Shown piece by piece: positions 9,488-17,825 of a stretch of DNA of 64,000 bases (the stretch's first letter is position 1; every line of letters begins with the position of its first letter). The position numbers and the translations under genes were made by a program. Under the pieces are notes generated by a model. That model saw nothing but the letters and a program-made list of their open reading frames with translations, was not told the DNA's origin and did no database searches. Source of the DNA: Planctomycetaceae bacterium (GTDB lineage Bacteria > Planctomycetota > Planctomycetia > Pirellulales > Pirellulaceae); contig JAEUIQ010000011.1 in NCBI GenBank assembly GCA_016794985.1, positions 1 through 64,000 of the forward strand. Direction: 5' to 3'.

Positions 9488-11002
9488 ATGAACTTGCACG
9501 ATCATCGAACCTACCTGACAACGCGGCGACAGTTTGTCTCAACTTTGGGTGCTGGGTTTGGTTCACTCGCGTTGGCTTCGATGCTGGACGCGAATGCAGC
9601 TTGGCCGAATGAGCTGCGCTCTGCCGCTCCGAAAGACGATCGCTCGAAGTTGCTGTTGAATCCGATGGCAACTCGATCCCCAATGTTGCCGACCAAAGCC
9701 AAGGCCTGCATATTCTTGTTCATGTTTGGCGGTCCTTCACAAGTGGACTTGTTCGATTACAAGCCGGAACTTCAAAAAAATGACGGTAAGACGATTGCGA
9801 ATGAGTTCCGGCGCGGAGCCATCACGAACGCAACACTGCAAGCCAGCCGCAGGACGTTTCAACGGCACGGACAATCGGGCTTGTGGTGCTCGGATGCCTT
9901 GCCGAATCTCGCGAAACACATGGATAAGTTGGCGGTCGTAAGATCGCTTACCAGCGACTCTTTCGCACACGGCAGCGCATTGTTGCAAATCCATAGCGGG
10001 CGAATCTTGCAGGGGCATCCATCGTTGGGATCTTGGATCACCTACGGTTTAGGCACCGAGAATCAGAACTTGCCTGGCTATGTTGTGATGTTGGATCCAC
10101 GCGGCGGTCCAACGAGCGGTTCTTTGAACTGGGCCAGTGGCTACATGCCGGCAGCATTTCAAGGGACCGTATTTCGATCGGAAGACCCAGCGATTAGGAA
10201 CTTGGTCGCGACTGACGGTGCAACTCGCGAGGAAACCCGACGCGAGATCAACTTGATCAACGGCTTGAACCAAGAGCACTTGAAGCAACATCCAGGATAT
10301 AGCGAATTGGAAGCTCGGATCGCCAGTTACGAACTGGCGTATCACCTCCAAGCGGCTGCACCGGAGGCATTGGACTTGTCGCAAGAGTCGGAAGCCACTT
10401 TGAAACTTTATGGAGTTAACGAACCCAAGCCGGATTGGCATCCGTTAGCCTTGGGCCCCAGTACCTTTGGAAGGCAATGTCTTGTTGCCAGACGTATGGT
10501 GGAGCGCGGGGTACGCTTTATTCAGATTTATTCCGGCGGCGGAAATGCGGGTGGGCAGAATACTTGGGACGGCCATCACGGGATCGAGGAAAACTTGAAG
10601 CTACACTGTCCGGAAGTGGACCAGCCGATCGCGGCGTTGCTGACGGATTTGGAGCAGCGTGGGTTGTTGGAATCGACCTTGATCGTTTGGGGTGGTGAGT
10701 TTGGACGGATGCCGGTTTCAGAAACTTTTAATACGGGCGGTAAACCTGGCGGACGCGATCACAATCCTAAGGGATTTACCTACTGGCTTGCGGGCGCAGG
10801 AGTAAAGCCAGGGATTGCGGTCGGAGAAACCGACGAAATCGGCGAAGTCGCCACGGTCGATCCATTTCATCTGCGCGATCTCCATGCAACCATTCTCCAT
10901 TTGATGGGCTTGGATCATAAGCGATTGACCTATTTTCACGGTGGTTTGGATGAAAAACTGACAGGGGTGCTGGATGCTCATCCGATTCGACAAATCCTTT
11001 AG
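9488..11002 (+). CDS. DUF1501 Tat-exported protein
   Basis: A 504-residue protein beginning with a twin-arginine signal (TTRRQFVSTLGAG; RR at 13-14), so it is probably exported folded. The body is DUF1501, related in fold to the alkaline phosphatase/sulfatase superfamily: FMFGGPSQVDLFDYKPEL near the N-terminus, HSGR and WDGHHGIEENL in the middle, and LIVWGGEFGRMP plus GRDHNP near the C-terminus hold probable metal-binding residues. Partner of the PSCyt protein just upstream; this two-gene pairing is a planctomycete hallmark. I chose ATG 9488; a TTG at 9455 overlaps the previous stop but leaves the Tat motif too deep. Substrate unknown. Confidence 0.9.
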   Translation: MNLHDHRTYLTTRRQFVSTLGAGFGSLALASMLDANAAWPNELRSAAPKDDRSKLLLNPMATRSPMLPTKAKACIFLFMFGGPSQVDLFDYKPELQKNDGKTIANEFRRGAITNATLQASRRTFQRHGQSGLWCSDALPNLAKHMDKLAVVRSLTSDSFAHGSALLQIHSGRILQGHPSLGSWITYGLGTENQNLPGYVVMLDPRGGPTSGSLNWASGYMPAAFQGTVFRSEDPAIRNLVATDGATREETRREINLINGLNQEHLKQHPGYSELEARIASYELAYHLQAAAPEALDLSQESEATLKLYGVNEPKPDWHPLALGPSTFGRQCLVARRMVERGVRFIQIYSGGGNAGGQNTWDGHHGIEENLKLHCPEVDQPIAALLTDLEQRGLLESTLIVWGGEFGRMPVSETFNTGGKPGGRDHNPKGFTYWLAGAGVKPGIAVGETDEIGEVATVDPFHLRDLHATILHLMGLDHKRLTYFHGGLDEKLTGVLDAHPIRQIL

Positions 11003-11115
11003 GGTTTAGGTGAAAATAAAATTGATTTTGGGGACATTGGGCGATATCTTTTGGATGTTGTCGCGGCAGAGGCATCCTGTCCGGTGGCGCGCTATTGCGA
11101 AAAGAGGATAACGAA

Positions 11116-13461
11116 ATGAGGCATAATTGCTGCTACGCTATCTGCCTGATGGTTTGGGCATGGCTTAGCTGGACAGACTTATCTCACGGGGCCGCGGGGT
11201 GCGCTCGTTTGCCAGACGATTTGGATGGCGAGCAAGTTCGTCAGAGTATCCAAAGGGGCGTCCGCTTCTTGCTAAATGAGCGAGTCGATCGCGGTTACTG
11301 GCGTGAGAATACTGCCTATCGCGGCGGTAACCCGGCACTGGTTGTTCTGGCCTTATTGAACGCCGGTGTTGACCCGAATTCACCGGAATTGCGAGAGCCA
11401 ATTCGTAGACTATCCACGGAGCAACCGCTTTCGACTTACGCTTCGTCATTGATCGTAATGGTTCTAGCGGAGGCGGATCCGATTCGCTATCGACCACAGA
11501 TTCGGCTGCATGTGGATTTTTTGATTTCTAAGCAGGAAGGCGGAGGCGGATTCGGTTATGGTCATGCGAACGTTGGTGCGCCTGATTCTAGTAATTCCCA
11601 GTTTGCGGTTTTGGCTTTGCATGAAGCGCAAATTGCTGGAGTGGATATCGATCGTCAAGTCTGGCAAAGAGCGCAAAAGTACTGGGAAGGTGTCTTTGTT
11701 GAAGGAACTGGCTGCTTTGAATATCGCGCTAACGCCGGCAATCAAACTGGTAGTATGACTTGTGCCGGGGTCTGTTCGGCATTTTTGATTGCCGAGAACT
11801 TGCATCCGGGAGCGTCGATCGTCCAAGGAAATCAGGTGACTTGTTGTCAAACTCCGCCGGAGAATAAGTTGGTGAATGGAGGCCTGAAATGGCTGGGTCG
11901 CAACTTCTCGGTTGCCAATAATCCCACCATCCCGAGAAATGATGGACACAGTGGCGCCTTGTATTATTACTTGTATTCTTTGGAGCGAACCGGCCGAATC
12001 ACCGGACGCCGTTTTATAGGTTCTCACGATTGGTATCGCGAGGGCACGAAGAGTTTATTGGAGAAGCAAAATCTAAAGGGTAGTTGGACGAATCAAGCTT
12101 CTTATGGGGAAACGGATCCCTTAGTAACGACCTCGATGGCGTTGCTCTTCTTGTCCAAAGGGCTGCGTCCAATTTTGATTGGCAAGTATCAACATGGTGA
12201 AGAAAACTCTTGGGATCCCCATCCTCAAGGAGTTCACTTTCTAACTCGCTACGTCGAGAAAGCCTGGACCAGAAAATTGAACTGGCAGACAATCGAGGCA
12301 AGTCATGCCACCGCTGATGACTTGATGGAAGCGCCGGTACTGCATATTACCGGGGATCGACGACTCAAGTTGACGTTCGAGCAGATCGCTAATCTCAAGA
12401 AGTACGTTGATAACGGCGGCTTTTTGCTGATTGAAGCCCAAAACGGTTTTGACTGTCCGTCAGCGAGGCTATTTGATCAAGACGTGCGTGAATTGCTTTC
12501 CGTGATTTACCCGGATACGAAACTGGAAGTATTGAAGCCCGAGCATCCCGTTTGGAATAGTCACTTTCCACTTAAACCGGACCAGGATTTTCCTTTGTTG
12601 GGGATTCAATCGTGTTGCCGGACGAGCGTCATCTATTGTGCCGGTCCGATTTCAGGTTTTTGGGAACTCAACCGTCCTAAACAGCAGGAGTACGGCGACG
12701 CGGTTCGACAAAAAATTACCTATTCGGTTCAATTGGGAACCAATATCTTGGCGTTTGCCACCGGAAACGAACTGAAAGATAAACTGGATCGGCCAAAGCT
12801 GGACAACGAACAGTTGGTCAAGAACGTCGTGGGGCGAAGAATTTTGGTGCCGAAACTCCGCCATCAAAGTGGCTTCGATGATGCTCCCATGGCGTTGTCT
12901 AACCTGCTACGTCGAGTCAATACGGATCGTGGCGTACAGTTCACGACGCAAGCTGAATTTGTCGATGCAAACTTGGAGAGTCTCTTGGATTTTCCAATTG
13001 TCTTTGTTCATGGTCGTGGCAAGTTTTCGCTGTCTGACAAAGAGCGAGAGGCCTTGAGTATCCATATTCAACGCGGTGGGTTTGTCTTTGGCGATGCGAT
13101 TTGCGGAGACAAGTCATTCGCGGAGTCGTTCCGCGAAGAAATGCAAAAGCTAATTCCGGAAGCGACCTGGGATGCCCTGGATAAATCCGACCACGTTTTT
13201 TCGGATCGATATGGTGGTTACGACATCCAACAAGTGCAAATGCGACTGCCCGATGCGCCGGGCGGACAGGCAGCAGGGTATGTGCCAACAGATCCGAAGC
13301 TTGAAGCGCTTAAGGTTGGCGACCGTTATCGCGTCATCTTTTCGCCGTACGACATCAGCTGCGCCTTGGAAAGTGGAACAAGTTCGTCTTGTTATGGCTA
13401 TTCCGTTGAGGACGCGGCAAGAATTGCGGCGAACGTGATGTTGTACTCTTTACAACCGTGA
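11116..13461 (+). CDS. Squalene-cyclase-like helical domain fused to two DUF4159 domains
   Basis: A 781-residue secreted protein with a signal peptide (CYAICLMVWAWLSWTDLSHGA). Residues ~30-390 form prenyltransferase/squalene-cyclase-type alpha-alpha repeats (NPALVVLALLNAG, SLIVMVLAEAD, GGGGFGYGHAN, NSQFAVLALHEA). Then two DUF4159-like modules occur in tandem: ~400-560 (APVLHITGDRRLKLT... YVDNGGFLLIEA) and ~600-775 (FPIVFVHGRGKFSLSD... QRGGFVFGDAICGD). DUF4159 is a glutamine-amidotransferase-like fold often found with MoxR/DUF58 gene sets, absent here. AGAGGA lies ~10 bases before ATG 11116. It ends the five-gene run and meets the AcpH-like gene tail to tail with only 2 bases between the stops. 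Confidence 0.8.
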   Translation: MRHNCCYAICLMVWAWLSWTDLSHGAAGCARLPDDLDGEQVRQSIQRGVRFLLNERVDRGYWRENTAYRGGNPALVVLALLNAGVDPNSPELREPIRRLSTEQPLSTYASSLIVMVLAEADPIRYRPQIRLHVDFLISKQEGGGGFGYGHANVGAPDSSNSQFAVLALHEAQIAGVDIDRQVWQRAQKYWEGVFVEGTGCFEYRANAGNQTGSMTCAGVCSAFLIAENLHPGASIVQGNQVTCCQTPPENKLVNGGLKWLGRNFSVANNPTIPRNDGHSGALYYYLYSLERTGRITGRRFIGSHDWYREGTKSLLEKQNLKGSWTNQASYGETDPLVTTSMALLFLSKGLRPILIGKYQHGEENSWDPHPQGVHFLTRYVEKAWTRKLNWQTIEASHATADDLMEAPVLHITGDRRLKLTFEQIANLKKYVDNGGFLLIEAQNGFDCPSARLFDQDVRELLSVIYPDTKLEVLKPEHPVWNSHFPLKPDQDFPLLGIQSCCRTSVIYCAGPISGFWELNRPKQQEYGDAVRQKITYSVQLGTNILAFATGNELKDKLDRPKLDNEQLVKNVVGRRILVPKLRHQSGFDDAPMALSNLLRRVNTDRGVQFTTQAEFVDANLESLLDFPIVFVHGRGKFSLSDKEREALSIHIQRGGFVFGDAICGDKSFAESFREEMQKLIPEATWDALDKSDHVFSDRYGGYDIQQVQMRLPDAPGGQAAGYVPTDPKLEALKVGDRYRVIFSPYDISCALESGTSSSCYGYSVEDAARIAANVMLYSLQP

Positions 13462-13463
13462 GT

Positions 13464-14126
13464 TCATTCTTGGCGCCCATGGACCGGGTCCAAGAGTTGC
13501 TCGCGCGCGGCGGTGACAAGGCGGGCGGCCACGGGAAGCCATGCGATCTGTTCGGGGTGAAAAGGCTCTAATCCGACGCGGACTAGAATGCGGTTGATTC
13601 GATAAAACAAGCCGGCGTCCGTTTTGTAGTCGTAGAGAAAACGCTCGTTCAGAAAAAACGAATGCATGGGCTCGAACTTTGGCAGTTCGCGCCCCGTGAT
13701 TGACTCGACCGCATGGCGAAATTCGTGTCGATCGACCTCGGCGAATATCTGATACAGTCGATCCAGTAACGCGGGTTGTTGTTCCATGATGGAACGGTCC
13801 AGCAACATCTCGATGCTAATATGGGCCACGAACCAAGATCGTAAACCGCGCGGGTCTGGGTAGGTCGTCCGTAGATGTTGCGACAATTGATCTTGCAACT
13901 TAATGAACATCGAGGAATTGTGGAAACGATGGTCGTCGTCGTGATGTTGCACGACTCCTGCTGCGATTTCTCCGACAAACTTGTCTGCGGAGGAAACCAA
14001 GCCAGCGGCCTGACGACGTCGGGCTCGAGCGCGTCGATCGACCATGTTCATGAAATCGGGGACTAAAGTCCCGAGGGCGAACCAGGGGCGTTCAAGAAAC
14101 CGATGGGCGTGAGCAAGGTAGTTCAT
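13464..14126 (-). CDS. AcpH-like (DUF479) protein, acyl-carrier-protein phosphodiesterase family
   Basis: A 220-residue protein opening with MNYLAHAHRF, close to the MNFLAHLHLA start of E. coli AcpH. Further similarities are GTLVPDF (GNLLADF in AcpH), the HHDDD metal-type site (~60-64), HISIEMLLDRSI and a terminal helical region. AcpH removes phosphopantetheine from acyl carrier protein using a metal ion. The similarity is partial, so the substrate is uncertain. The gene lies 5 bases downstream of the TrmH gene on the same strand and is very probably co-transcribed with it. Confidence 0.6.
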   Translation of the reverse strand: MNYLAHAHRFLERPWFALGTLVPDFMNMVDRRARARRRQAAGLVSSADKFVGEIAAGVVQHHDDDHRFHNSSMFIKLQDQLSQHLRTTYPDPRGLRSWFVAHISIEMLLDRSIMEQQPALLDRLYQIFAEVDRHEFRHAVESITGRELPKFEPMHSFFLNERFLYDYKTDAGLFYRINRILVRVGLEPFHPEQIAWLPVAARLVTAAREQLLDPVHGRQE

Positions 14127-14131
14127 GGAAT

Positions 14132-14971
14132 TTAGTCGTGAGAAATCGTCGGCATTTGAATTCGACGTTGCCTTGCTACTTCGTACAAAAGAATTCCCGC
14201 GGCCACACTCAGATTCAAACTATCTGCAATACCGGCTTGGGGAATTCGAATACCGGGGATCGACGGGACTTGCCAATCTGCGGTGAGTCCAGTTGCTTCA
14301 CTACCCAACGCAATGACGACTGGCGCTCTCTCTTGCTGCGAAAAGTAGGAAACGTCCCAATATTCGTGGGAAGCTTGAACGCGGGCGGCGAAAGGACGTA
14401 AGTCATGCTTTTGCAGCCATTGAATGGCTGCTGGCGTTTCGGTCATGACATATGGAACGGAAAACACGGTCCCCAGACTGGCCCGAATCGCATTCGAGTT
14501 CTCTGGTGAGACATAAGTGGACGCCAGTAAAATACCCGCGACTCCGACCGCGTCGGCGGTACGAAAGATTGCGCCAAGATTCCCTGGTTTTTCGATTCCT
14601 TCCAAGATGAGATAGATGGATCCGGTCGCCGGTTGGGGCCATTCGTCTAGGTTGTTTTTCTGAGTTCGAGCGATCGCGACGACACCTTCGTCTCGTTCTC
14701 CGTATGCGATCTTGGCAAACGCCATCGGGCTAGTGTCCCAAACCTCGATTTTTTTTCTGGCCGCGGCGTCTTGCAATTCGCGGGCCGATTCCTCCGTCAA
14801 CAACTCGCGGCATACAATCAGGGTTTCAACAGGGGCACCAGACGCGATCGCGCGGAGAGATTCGCGCACTCCGTCGATCAAGTAGCGTTCGGACTGGTGC
14901 CGACCTCGCGAGGAGCGGAGTTTTGCCGCCGTTTTGATTCTAGGATTTTGTGGGCTTTCAATACGGTCCAT
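14132..14971 (-). CDS. TrmH/SpoU family RNA 2'-O-methyltransferase
   Basis: A 279-residue protein with an N-terminal SpoU substrate-binding domain (~1-90) and a C-terminal SPOUT methyltransferase domain with three motifs: NLGAIFRTADAVGV (motif 1), VIALGSEATGL (motif 2) and IPQAGIADSLNLSVAAGILLYE-type motif 3, given here in part. It transfers methyl from SAM to a ribose 2'-OH of rRNA or tRNA; the exact nucleotide cannot be read from the sequence. ATG 14971 is preferred to TTG 14980. It is first in a two-gene unit with the AcpH-like gene. Its upstream spacer runs into the short-repeat array. Confidence 0.85.
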   Translation of the reverse strand: MDRIESPQNPRIKTAAKLRSSRGRHQSERYLIDGVRESLRAIASGAPVETLIVCRELLTEESARELQDAAARKKIEVWDTSPMAFAKIAYGERDEGVVAIARTQKNNLDEWPQPATGSIYLILEGIEKPGNLGAIFRTADAVGVAGILLASTYVSPENSNAIRASLGTVFSVPYVMTETPAAIQWLQKHDLRPFAARVQASHEYWDVSYFSQQERAPVVIALGSEATGLTADWQVPSIPGIRIPQAGIADSLNLSVAAGILLYEVARQRRIQMPTISHD

Positions 14972-15003
14972 GACCGTCAAAGATCATCGCCCATTCGCCC
15001 AAA

Positions 15004-15395
15004 TGCAAGGGGACTGTCCCCACAGCACTCGGCCGGGTGACAGGCACTCGGTGGGGACAGGCACCTCGGCCACAGAATTGGGGACAGGCACTCGATTGGG
15101 ACAGGCACTCGGCCGGGGGACAGGCACCTCTGCCACGGAATTGGGAGCCATCGGTGGGGACAGGCACCTCGGCCACGGAATTGGGGACAGGCACCCGGCG
15201 GCGGACCCGGTGGGGACAGGCACTCGATTGGGACAGGCACTCGGTGGGGGACAGGCCCCGCAATCGCCGGCTTTTCGGATTTTCCGAATGGGGGCAGGCA
15301 CCGCTGCCACGGACACTGCAGCCACTGGAGCACTCGGCCGGGGGACAGGCACCTCTGCCACAGAATTGGGAGCCATCGGTGGGGACAGGCATCGC
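15004..15395. repeat. Mosaic array of GGGGACAGGCAC-type short repeats
   Basis: About a dozen copies of a core GACAGGCAC occur in under 400 bases, joined to a few alternative spacers: TCGGCCACGGAATTGGG, TCGATTGGG, TCGGTGGG, and GGAGCCATCGGTGGG. The order of blocks is scrambled and spacing varies, so this is a mosaic and not a simple tandem repeat. The left edge has a GGGGA-CTG-TCCCC hairpin (15009-15021). Long open frames exist on both strands only because the repeats lack stops; their Gly/Thr- and Pro/Cys-rich translations match no family, so I do not call a gene. Confidence 0.85.
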
Positions 15396-15598
15396 TGCCA
15401 TTTTTATCGGCACGACGGATTTTAGATTGCTTAATTGCAAGGCATTGGTTCGTTGGTCTGTTTTGCCAGTGAGACGCGTTATGTGAATTCGGACGCCATA
15501 ACGAGTTCAATATTGGATGTAACGGAAGAACCGGCAACTTTAGTGCTCGATGGCACGCTGATTGCGTAGCTGAATCTATCGTGAGCAGTGCCTAGTAG

Positions 15599-15697
15599 AT
15601 GCGAAGCTCGCATAAAATTGGACCACTCCAGCTCCAGTCTTGGGATCGGGTTAACTGACGCGGCTATCCGTCCCAGGGCTGGAGCTTTTTTGTTTTT
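15599..15697 (+). ncRNA. Structured RNA candidate ending in an intrinsic-terminator-like hairpin
   Basis: A small perfect hairpin (ATGCGA-AGC-TCGCAT, 15599-15613) is followed by a long one: arms AGCTCCAG (15630-15637) and CTGGAGCT (15679-15686) enclose a second pairing (TTGGGA with TCCCA), directly followed by TTTTTTGTTTTT (15686-15697). Transcribed rightward this makes a strong terminator. No gene lies upstream on the + strand for 1.6 kb, so it may end a small RNA, or be a leader/attenuator for the DUF4256 gene that starts 85 bases further on. I recognise no known RNA family. Confidence 0.4.
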
Positions 15698-15781
15698 GGT
15701 CGTTCTGTCTTTTCGAAGTCCGTTGGTTGGGTTACCCTCAGTCGTTTGCGTTGTCGACGACTGCTTGTTGGGAGAACTCCA

Positions 15782-16354
15782 TTGGCGAAACAATCCAAGT
15801 CGGATCAGTTGCTTGCCTCAGACTCAGTCAGTCTGCTCCGAATTCTCGAACTGAGATTCAACGAAAATGGTCATCGGCATCCCAAGTTGAAGTGGGGTCC
15901 AATCGAAAAGAAGCTCATCGCCCAGCCCGAATCCATTCGTTCGCTCGGGCAGATGGAAGCGACTGGTGGCGAACCTGATGTGATTGCATTGAACCGTTCC
16001 TCGGGCGAGTTTTGGTTCGTTGATTGTGCGCCCGAAACACCCCAAGGTCGCCGCAGCATTTGTTACGATCGCGCGGCTTGGGAGTCACGCAAAGAACACA
16101 AGCCCAAGACCAGCGCTACCGAACTTGCGGCAGAGATGGGCGTCGAACTGCTCGACGAATCGCAATATCTCCAGTTACAGGAACTGGGGCCTTTCGATCA
16201 GAAGACCTCAAGTTGGCTCTGGACGCCGCCGTCGGTTCGTCAGCTCGGTGGGGCATTGTTCGGCGATTATCGATTTGGCCGCACGTTTATTTATCATAAC
16301 GGAGCTGAATCCTACTATTCTGTCCGCGGATTTCGGGGCCTACTTAAAGTGTGA
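15782..16354 (+). CDS. DUF4256 family protein
   Basis: A 190-residue protein that fits DUF4256 over its whole length: MEATGGEPDVIAL, EFWFVDCAPETPQGRRS, CYDRAAWESRKEHKPK, AAEMGVELLDESQY, SSWLWTPPSVRQLGGALFGD and FIYHNGAESYYSVRGFRG. The family is best known from Bacillota and has no established function. Its length matches only if translation begins at TTG 15782, which has GGAGAA five bases upstream (15771-15776); the longer frame from 15746 adds 12 implausible residues. It sits alone between the repeat/hairpin region and the convergent DUF1501 gene, which suggests an acquired single gene. Confidence 0.8.
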   Translation: MAKQSKSDQLLASDSVSLLRILELRFNENGHRHPKLKWGPIEKKLIAQPESIRSLGQMEATGGEPDVIALNRSSGEFWFVDCAPETPQGRRSICYDRAAWESRKEHKPKTSATELAAEMGVELLDESQYLQLQELGPFDQKTSSWLWTPPSVRQLGGALFGDYRFGRTFIYHNGAESYYSVRGFRGLLKV

Positions 16355-16366
16355 CCGTCGACGGGT

Positions 16367-17815
16367 CTACGACTTTAGTATCTGCTTGATCACTTGGCCG
16401 TGATCGATTTCCAAGCGTTTCCTCCCCGGGATTTCTAGACGCCGCGAATCCAAACCCAACTGCTGTAAAATGGTGGCGTGAACATCCGTGACATAATGGC
16501 GATCCTCGACCGCATGAAAGCCGATTTCATCGGTCGAGCCATGGGTCATTCCACCACGAATCCCTCCACCTGCCATCCAAACACTAAAACCAAAAATATG
16601 ATGATCGCGACCATCAGATCCTTGCGAACCAGGAGTTCGTCCAAACTCGGTGGCGAAGACCACCAGCGTATCATCCAGTAATCCCGATCGCTTTAGATCG
16701 GCCAATAATGCTCCGATCGGTTGGTCCACCGCCAACGCGTTGCTCGCGTGATTGCCTTTCAAGCCGCCATGAGCATCCCAACTGCCCGCACCTCCGGCTC
16801 CATGCTGAACTTGAATGAAGCGAACGCCCCGTTCGGCCAAGCGACGAGCGGCCAGCATCTGATGTCCGAACGCTTGGCAGTGGGGAAGGTCCAGGCCATA
16901 CAACTGTCGAGTCTCCGCGGTCTCGGTTGAAAAGTCAAACACTTCGGGAATCGATCTTTGCATGCGAAACGCCAATTCATAGGCCGAGATTCTCGCCGCC
17001 AACGTCGAATCATCGGGCAGAGACTTCGCTTGCTGCTGATGGAGTTCCCGCAGCAACTCCACGCCAATGCGTCGCGAGTCTGCCGAAATGGACTCGGGTC
17101 GGTTCGCGAAGTCCAAGGGTTGGCTCGGGTCAACTCGCAAGGGAACTGCATCGTGAGCTGGCCCCAAGTAATGTCCATCCCGCCGATTCCAATACTCGCG
17201 GTTCCCAAACGAGATATACTGCGGCAGGTTATCATTTAGCGATGCCAAGCCATAATTGACCCAAGCCCCTAAATTGGGATAGCTTCCGTCATTCATGTGT
17301 CGGCCCGAGTGAAATTGGGTTTGAGCACCGTGGTTACTGTCGGTGGTCCACATCGAGCGAATCACGGCAATGTCGTCGATATGGTTGGCGATATGCGGAA
17401 ACCAATCGCTGACCTCGATCCCACTTTGGCCGTGTTGTTTGTACCCCACTTGCAAGGGATACAATTCGTTTCGCTGGTTACCGTTAGCATCCGGTACCGC
17501 CAATCGTTCGAGCGCCAACTTGGCTGGATCTTGAACGTCCGCAAAGGGCGTTTCGGCAATCGTTTTGCCCGCGTACTTGTTCAGCATCGGCTTTGGATCA
17601 AAGCTTTCCATATGGCTGACGCCACCATTCATGAACAGCCAAATCACTCGCTTTGCCTTGGCTGGAAAATGAGGCTGACCATTCGGCGGTCGCCAATCGT
17701 CCGTCGGCGAGGCCGCACGCGTCCACCCATCTCCATGCAGCATCGCGGCCGCAGCAACTGCCGCAAATCCAGACAGTGCCTGGCGTCGATTAGGATTGAA
17801 AGGTCCGTTACTCAT
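16367..17815 (-). CDS. DUF1501 Tat-exported protein (second locus)
   Basis: A 482-residue paralogue-type DUF1501 protein. [17 protein letters not shown] is a twin-arginine signal (RR near 10). Conserved stretches are [78 protein letters not shown] and a C-terminal [17 protein letters not shown]. The DHH/H residues are probable metal ligands of the alkaline-phosphatase-like fold. ATG 17815 lies 10 bases after the stop of the PSCyt gene, with AGGAACC upstream, so the two form one transcription unit with PSCyt first. Function unknown. Confidence 0.9.
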   Translation of the reverse strand: MSNGPFNPNRRQALSGFAAVAAAAMLHGDGWTRAASPTDDWRPPNGQPHFPAKAKRVIWLFMNGGVSHMESFDPKPMLNKYAGKTIAETPFADVQDPAKLALERLAVPDANGNQRNELYPLQVGYKQHGQSGIEVSDWFPHIANHIDDIAVIRSMWTTDSNHGAQTQFHSGRHMNDGSYPNLGAWVNYGLASLNDNLPQYISFGNREYWNRRDGHYLGPAHDAVPLRVDPSQPLDFANRPESISADSRRIGVELLRELHQQQAKSLPDDSTLAARISAYELAFRMQRSIPEVFDFSTETAETRQLYGLDLPHCQAFGHQMLAARRLAERGVRFIQVQHGAGGAGSWDAHGGLKGNHASNALAVDQPIGALLADLKRSGLLDDTLVVFATEFGRTPGSQGSDGRDHHIFGFSVWMAGGGIRGGMTHGSTDEIGFHAVEDRHYVTDVHATILQQLGLDSRRLEIPGRKRLEIDHGQVIKQILKS

Positions 17816-17825
17816 GAAGAGGTTC

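Noticed and set aside
15004-15395. Possible CRISPR array
   Set aside because: No repeat of 23-37 bases with unique spacers of uniform length, and no cas genes in the window.
14934-15537. Long Gly/Thr- and Pro/Cys-rich open frames over the repeat array on both strands
   Set aside because: They arise from stop-free GACAGGCAC repeats, have no start signals and overlap each other in several frames.
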